A DNA stretch of 64,000 bases from contig JANTQA010000040.1 in assembly GCA_027625915.1 (NCBI GenBank), forward strand, positions 2,232,001 to 2,296,000. The letters are read 5' to 3'. The notes beneath the pieces are model-generated. The model worked only from the letters and a program-made list of their open reading frames with translations, was not told the origin of the DNA and did no database searches. Positions 58,148 through 64,000 of the stretch are shown piece by piece. A program made the translations under genes and the position numbers. This DNA comes from Anaeramoeba flamelloides (taxonomy: Eukaryota; Metamonada; Anaeramoebidae). Position 1 is the first letter of the stretch, and every line of letters starts with the position of its first letter.

Positions 58148-59404
58148 ATGAGCTGGAATTTTCCAAAACCACAAAGAAACTTGAACAATAGACAACCAAA
58201 ATTTACAACAACTGAACCCCCACCACTTCCTACACGCGTTAACCAAGACTCGCCACCACCATTACCAAACCGCACCAATAACCACAATGAAAAACCACCT
58301 GATTTACCTCAAAGGAAAAACACCCAGATTAAACCACAACAAAATTACCAAATAAAAAGAACCATCAACACCACTAAACAACCAAGCTTCCCAAAGCCAA
58401 TCAACGTGACACAAAACAAACAGTCAAGTTTTCCAAAGCCAATCAAGACAACACAAAATAAAAAACAGCCAATACGATCACCAAATTTTCCCAAAAAAAT
58501 AAATTACCCAAACAAAAAAAAAAAATTTTTTTCAAATCAAGAGGAAGAGCCACCAAAAACACCACCTAGAAAGCATTGTGTTCAACCAAAATTTCCCAAA
58601 ACGACTTCGACCAATTCGGGCTTTGGCAATAATAGTTGGAGAAACAAAGAACCAAATTTCAGAGGAAATAGTGATTATCAAAATCAAAACGAAACAAAAA
58701 CTCAACGGAACAACCTAGTGGGTAGAGGAAGAGGAAGAGGAAGAAATAGTCTGAACGAAAACCAGAATAAAACAAGAAATGAAAATGAAATAGGATCAAG
58801 AAATATAATAAGGAGAGAAACAGGAAGAAACAACCCCAATAATAATCAAAATGGTATAAAAACCCAATGGAATAGAGAAAGAAGCAATAACCAAAACCAA
58901 ACAAAAACCCAATGGAACAGAGGGAGAGGTAGAGGGAGGGGAAATGGAGGAGGAAGAGGGCAACCGAGAGGAGGGGGAAGAGGAAGAGGAAGAGGAAGAG
59001 GAAGAGGAAGAGGACGAGGAAGAGGAAGAATTGGATTTAATAACAATCCTCAAAATTTTAATACAACCAATAGTGTTAATTCAAACCCAAATTATCAAAA
59101 AACGACTTACAATTCAAAACGACAAAATAGTTATACGAAAGAAACATTTTCTCAATTTGAAAAATCTGGACAAAAAACGAATTCAGATTTCAGCAACATA
59201 GAAAAAAAAAAACAAATGGCGGATTTTAAAAGTATAACGAAAACATTAAAAGGGAATTTAGGATCGAAAAAAAGTTTAAAAAAAAAACTGTTGTCGCAAA
59301 ATAAATCACATACTTTAAAAGTTTCAAAAAAAGAGAAAAAAAAACAAGAAAAGTATTTATCAAAAAAATATTCTTTTCGAAATAAGAATTTTAATTTATT
59401 GAAA

Positions 59405-59436
<32 letters not shown>

Positions 59437-60668
59437 GAATCATAATAATAATAATAATAATAATTATAATAATAAGATTGAAAATAATGACAATCGTCAT
59501 ATGAACAATTTTAACAATAAATTTAATAACCAAAATAATTCAAATAATAATAAAAACATTAGTACAAGCAACAACAACAAAGATACTAGTAATTATGATC
59601 TGACCAAAAAGCAAACAAAAAAATATTGTATAGAAAATGCCACAGCATTTGATCAGGAATTATCTTTGCTTATTGAAACTGTTGAACAATTCATGAATGA
59701 TGGCGCCATTTTTCTAATTACATTTGTGAACCCGCTTCGTGAATCTGGGCAATTGGATGAAGAATTGCTTGTTCAGTTATTTAACCCGATTAAAAATATC
59801 ATTGAAAACCAAAGGCAATTTTATAGTTCCTTAATACAAAACGGAAAGGAATTATTATCGAAGGGCAAAGGAAATGAGATCAGATTTGGTGGGATTATCA
59901 AAGCATATGATCAACAACTATTCGATAATTATATTCAAATTTATGAATCAAACATCAAATTATTCTATTCGTTAGTAATCAAATCCAAAAAGATATGCGC
60001 AATTATTTCAGAAGCATCAAAAAAAATTGCCAACGAAAAGCGTTATTATGATTTTTATATCCAACCATTATTATTAATCTCCAAATACGAGGCCAATTTT
60101 CAAAATTTAATTAACAATTCTCAAACCCAGGACAATACTGATTTAAAGACGTTTTATAATATGCTCAAGTCACAAAGGCAACAAATAGACAGCCATTTGG
60201 AACTTTACAACCATTTATATGAGATCGAACAAATAGCGGACCAGTTTGAAGGATTAGACTATTACTCATTTGTAAACCCATCTCGGAAATTAGTTTGTAT
60301 TGGGTTCACCTCGGAATTGCAAGTAAAAAAAGTTGTAGATCTACATTATTATTTGTTTGATGATTTACTGTTATTGGGAAAACATAAAAAAAAAAAAAAG
60401 GGCATGTCTCCAAAAATGATGATCCATAAGAGTTTAATCTTACAAAAGCCCATTATCAGAGACCTACCGGATAATAAAAAATTGAAAATTGAAAATGGGG
60501 TGGAAATTTTAATTCAAGGGAACATTAAAAGAAATATTTTTTTATTTAGAGATCAAATCAGTAAAAATGATTTTATGGAAAATCTAAAAACATTATCAAA
60601 ATTCAATTTTGAAAAAGAAAAAGAAGAATCAAACACAATCCAATTAATTAAAGAAAATAGTAATAGCG

Positions 60669-60727
<59 letters not shown>

Positions 60728-61888
60728 AATACTAATACTAATAATAATAATCATCATCATAATAATAATAACCAGAATAACATTAAAAACACCACCAACA
60801 GCAATAATAATTATGATAAAGAAAAAAATCAAAATAACGAAAAAAAGATTGTACTACCATTTGGCAAAACTACAAAATTTGAAAAAAGATTTCGAATTAT
60901 TTCGGAATTAGTCGAAACTGAAAAGGGATATGTCAAAGATTTGGGACTAACAATCACTTATTTTATGGAACCATTGCAACAAAACCAATTAATAGATAAA
61001 AAGGAACTAAATATTATTTTTTCATCAATTAGTGCAATTTATGGAGTCAATCAAACGATTTTGAATTCACTATTGCAGGACTATGATCAAAAAATGGAAA
61101 ATGTATCCAAAATGGATGTTGGTGCAACATTTCTCAAAATCGTTGATTATTTAAAAATATATACCCAATATTGTGCCAATTATGATTTGGCAACACAAAT
61201 ATTAATAAAATGTTCCCAAAGCAATAAGGTGGTAGACTTTTTAAGAACACAACAGCAAACGGTGCCAGAGTTAAGAAACTTGCAATTGGTCGACTTTTTA
61301 ATCAAACCCATTCAAAGGATATGTAAATACCCACTTTTATTCCGAGAATTATTAAAAGAAACAGCTGAAAGCTATCAAGATTACGAATCAATCGCAACAG
61401 CATTCATCCGGCTATCAGAAGTTGCAGACTACGTGAACGAAAAAAAAAGAATCGCAGAACGGGGAATGGTTTTAATTAAAATCGCACAGCAAATTAGCGG
61501 AATTGATAAAGATTTAGCCTTAGTACACCCAGCTAGATCCCTTATCAAAGAAGGATCGATGAAAAAAAAATCCAAACGGAGAACACAAGAAAGATATTTT
61601 TGGCTATTTAACGACCTTTTGGTCTACGCAGTAAATGTGGTCGGGATTGGGAAACACAAATATAAGTATAAAGGGCACATTTTCCTAAGGGGCGCATTAT
61701 TAAGAGACCTCGCCACAACGAAGAACAAAAACCAATTTATGTTCCAAATAATCCCCTACGCTTCAAAAAAAATGTATTTATTTTATTGCGACTCATCAAA
61801 TGAAAAAAATGAGTGGATGGGACAAATAGATAAAAGTATAAAACTAATCGATAATACCAAATCGAAATTGGTCAATAGTAAAAAATAA
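58148..61888 (+). CDS. RhoGEF with Pro-rich, RG-rich and two DH-PH units
   Basis: Intronless, 1246 residues. The N-terminus holds three PxLPxR-type SH3-binding motifs (PPPLPTR 24-30, PPPLPNR 36-42, PPDLPQR 50-56), then an Arg/Gly box with long RGRG repeats (about 190-295) and Asn tracts coded by AAT repeats (about 420-450 and 840-878). The first DH-like domain (about 500-690, FDQELSLLIETVEQFM) and a PH-like domain (about 700-820, LHYYLFDDLLLLGK) are followed by a second DH (about 911-1100). The second DH has CR1 RIISELVETEKGYVKDLG and CR3 DFLIKPIQRICKYPLLF, with a PH domain after it (about 1131-1239, RYFWLFNDLLVYA). The second unit should load Rho/Rac GTPases with GTP and act in actin control. 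The first DH lacks the CR3 signature (DFYIQPLLLISKYE instead), so it may be structural or binding only. The RG box suggests RNA binding or methylation. Confidence 0.95.
59405..59466 (+). repeat. In-frame (AAT)n microsatellite coding poly-Asn
   Basis: AAT repeats within the RhoGEF frame, with a second longer tract at 60668-60725. Both lie between domains. Their pure AAT codon use suggests recent replication-slippage expansion. Confidence 0.9.
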
Positions 61889-62639
61889 AGAAGAATATTA
61901 CTTTATTAGATTCTCGTTTTTCTTTTTTTTTTTTTTAAATAACTCTTTTACATATAATATTTGTATAATTTAATTCTATTTATAACCTTTTATTTATTTT
62001 TTTAAGAATTATTTCTTTTTTATTTATTTGACTTTTTTTCAATAAAATAAAAAATACATTTAGATTTTAACCAAATAATAGAAAAAAATTACATCGCTAA
62101 AATTTATTTCTCTAAAATAATGATGTGAAACCAATTTTAAAAAACAAGTTGAAATTTTTAAAAGAAATTACCAAAATTTGGCTGAAATTATTTCTATTTA
62201 TTTTTATAATGTATTATTGATCAAAAAGTTACTTTTTGAATTATTTTTCTTTTGATCGCTATCTTTTTTAAAAATAAAAGTTATTCTTTTTTTATCATAA
62301 TAAATATTCATACATTTTGCTTTTTACAAATACTTATATAAGATGAAAATTACTAAATGACAAAATTAAATATTATTCATTATTGTATTAAAATTGGTAT
62401 AAATAAAATGAACAAACATCTTTTATAAAAAAATATTAAAAAAATATCCCGTAAAAGATTTTTGGTTTTCATTGAGTAACATTGTTTTGTTAATTTTTAC
62501 TTAAAGTGGTAGTTACCTTTTACCAATTTTGAGAATCTCAGTTCGAATTTGAATCATAAAAATCATTTCTTTAAAAAAATAAAGAAATAATTAATAAATA
62601 CACTAGCATGAAAAAATAAAAGTGAAAAAAAAAAAAAAG
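61889..62639. other. 3' flank of the RhoGEF gene, no gene seen
   Basis: An AATAAA-type signal near 62041. AT-rich spacer otherwise. Confidence 0.5.
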
Positions 62640-63040
62640 TTAGACAAAACTTCACCATTCCTTAACCTTTCATCCTTATTAATAAAGTTTATTCACAATA
62701 TAATCAAAATTACACAACTTTAAATTTATGAGACTATTGTATTTATTGTTGTTAGTATAACCAACTTTTATAAAAATCTCTAGTCTAGAAAAAAAAAGGT
62801 ATTTTTCGAAGGTTAAAAATTACAAATAAACCAAGAATGAATTATAATTCAATTCAATCTTGAGATATTTACTTTGAAGAGATAATAACAAATAGTTTTG
62901 AAAACATTGTACTCATCTAATGCAACTCAAATAGAAAAAAAATTTCCTTATGATAATTATTGAGAGTGTCTGTCAAGTGCCTAGCTTTTCCAGAATTCAA
63001 AAGAATAGAGAAAAAATCTTTGATTTTTCTCCCTTCTAGA
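62640..63040 (+). repeat. Dispersed repeat, copy 2 (CCATTCCTTAACCTTTCATC)
   Basis: Same orientation as 30330-30760, with clear block-by-block identity and many substitutions. Confidence 0.75.
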
Positions 63041-63081
63041 ATTTCCAAGAAAAGTTAATCTCATTTTTTTTTTTAATTTAA

Positions 63082-64000
63082 GGGAGTATCTACACCATAA
63101 GACATCATAAAAATTTTAGAGAAATGAAAAAAAAAGTTTTTTTAAATTTTTCTCAAACAATAGTTTGAAAAATATATCTGAAAAAAATATTTTGCCAATC
63201 TAAACAATTTTCTCTAACTATATATATTAAATATAAAAAGAATATAATTAAATATTTAATTGTGAAAAAATTTTCTATTTTGTAAACTAAATTCCAAAAA
63301 TTTTGACACAGTTTAAAACGTTGAAAGAATAGCCATACTCCACTTTACATTCAATTTGGAAATAATTTTGATTTTACAAACTATTATTTCATTTTTTTTG
63401 TCTTTTTTGTTTTGTTTTCCTCTCCTTTTTTCCAGTCAAGTAATCTTTTTCGTTAGATCTGAGAATTTTTTTTCAATGGTTGATAAAAGGTTAGTGTTGA
63501 GTTTCTTAAATAGAAAAAGTCACATACAATTGGTTGAGGGTATCTGATCAATTTGATCGATCAACAATTGTTGTTGAAATTTCAACAAATTTACCAATTC
63601 ATTTTTTGTTCTGCTGGTTTCATTATTTTGGGTACAACCAGATTTTTATTTTTTCGTTTTATATTTTTTTCTGTTATTGGGATAAAAATAATTTCTTATA
63701 AAAAAATGATACTTGGTTATTTAAATGTGATTTAATATTAGGTTTGAAAATAATAACATAAATTGAGTTTTTTTTTTGCTTATTTTTGATTATGGGTGTG
63801 TCCAAATTTTAGGAAAGGGGTTTATTATTCCAAATTAACATAAAATTTTTTCTATTTACAAAAGATAATAAGCTTTTTCTTGGTTGTTCCTTTTCTCAAA
63901 TTACTTCAAAATTCTCAGTTAATTTTTATTGTTTGTATAAAAAGGGTTTCTTCCAAAAAAAACACAAGACTATTCTTTTGAACAAGGGTTATTGTAACAA
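63082..64000 (+). mobile_element. TTAA-type element (family D), copy 2, runs off the window
   Basis: TTAA at 63078-63081 followed by GGGAGTATCTACACCATAAG, matching 18489. A family E copy (63283-63820) lies about 200 bases in, as in copy 1. The right end is not reached before 64000. Confidence 0.7.
63283..63820 (+). mobile_element. Family E element, copy 3
   Basis: Ends TAAACTAAATTCCAAAAATT and the inverse of GTGTCCAAATTTTAGGAAAG. The interior is continuous with 23608-24150. It has no Tc1-like MITE, giving a second empty site for 19066-19543. Confidence 0.78.

Noticed and set aside
58659-59201. Long frames opposite and alongside the RhoGEF RG box
   Set aside because: Shadows of the GGAAGA-type repeat in other frames; composition is pure repeat.
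1-64000. Retroelements, LINEs, virus-derived elements, CRISPR arrays, autonomous transposases
   Set aside because: I looked for reverse transcriptase, integrase, DDE/DDD, capsid-like or Cas-like frames and for spaced direct repeats. None is visible; the mobile sequence here is short non-coding TIR DNA.

Overview
The window is very AT-rich nuclear DNA of a protist. Introns are GT-AG, mostly with GTAAGT, GTAAAT or GTAATT donors, and range from under 100 bases to about 3.1 kb. The standard code is used. Homopolymer T/A runs, (AAT)n-coded Asn tracts, a two-DH/PH RhoGEF with long low-complexity stretches and a CfaD/26-29 kDa-type cysteine protease suggest a free-living amoeboid protist (Anaeramoeba-like metamonad or amoebozoan). 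That placement is inference only.

Six genes are well supported. They are a spliced RRM protein (4845-6307, +), histone H2A with an H2A.X-like tail (8520-8945, +), an MFS transporter (13071-14768, -), a six-exon secreted papain-family protease (39023-43860, +), a four-exon beta-adaptin of the AP-1/AP-2 clathrin adaptors (45853-52471, -), and a 1246-residue RGG-rich RhoGEF with two DH-PH units (58148-61888, +). A seventh gene (33766-36483, +) encodes a four-pass membrane protein; its first coding exon is split by a TA-flanked MITE. Weaker gene pieces lie near 17.9, 23.1, 27.6, 34.8 and 37.5 kb, and a decayed tRNA-Gly lies at 56.9 kb. The genes do not form a pathway and are read on both strands as separate units, as expected in a eukaryote.

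The space between genes, and several large introns, is filled with non-coding terminal-inverted-repeat elements. Two target types stand out. TA-flanked, Tc1/mariner-like MITEs occur at 2.0, 9.7, 19.1, 24.9, 33.9 and 56.9 kb. TTAA-flanked, piggyBac-like elements begin with GG and occur at 11.6, 18.3, 18.5, 28.6, 53.0, 54.6 and 63.1 kb. I found no transposase, reverse transcriptase, integrase or capsid gene, so all of these are non-autonomous here. Between 18.3 and 20.7 kb the elements are nested at least three deep, and empty copies elsewhere in the window prove the order. A large palindromic repeat cluster covers 29.1-31.3 kb.

The most unusual observation is the TA-bounded MITE at 33867-34355. 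Taking out the element plus one TA leaves an uninterrupted signal-anchor-to-ectodomain reading frame. It is therefore either a recent gene-breaking insertion or an element removed precisely at the DNA or RNA level.
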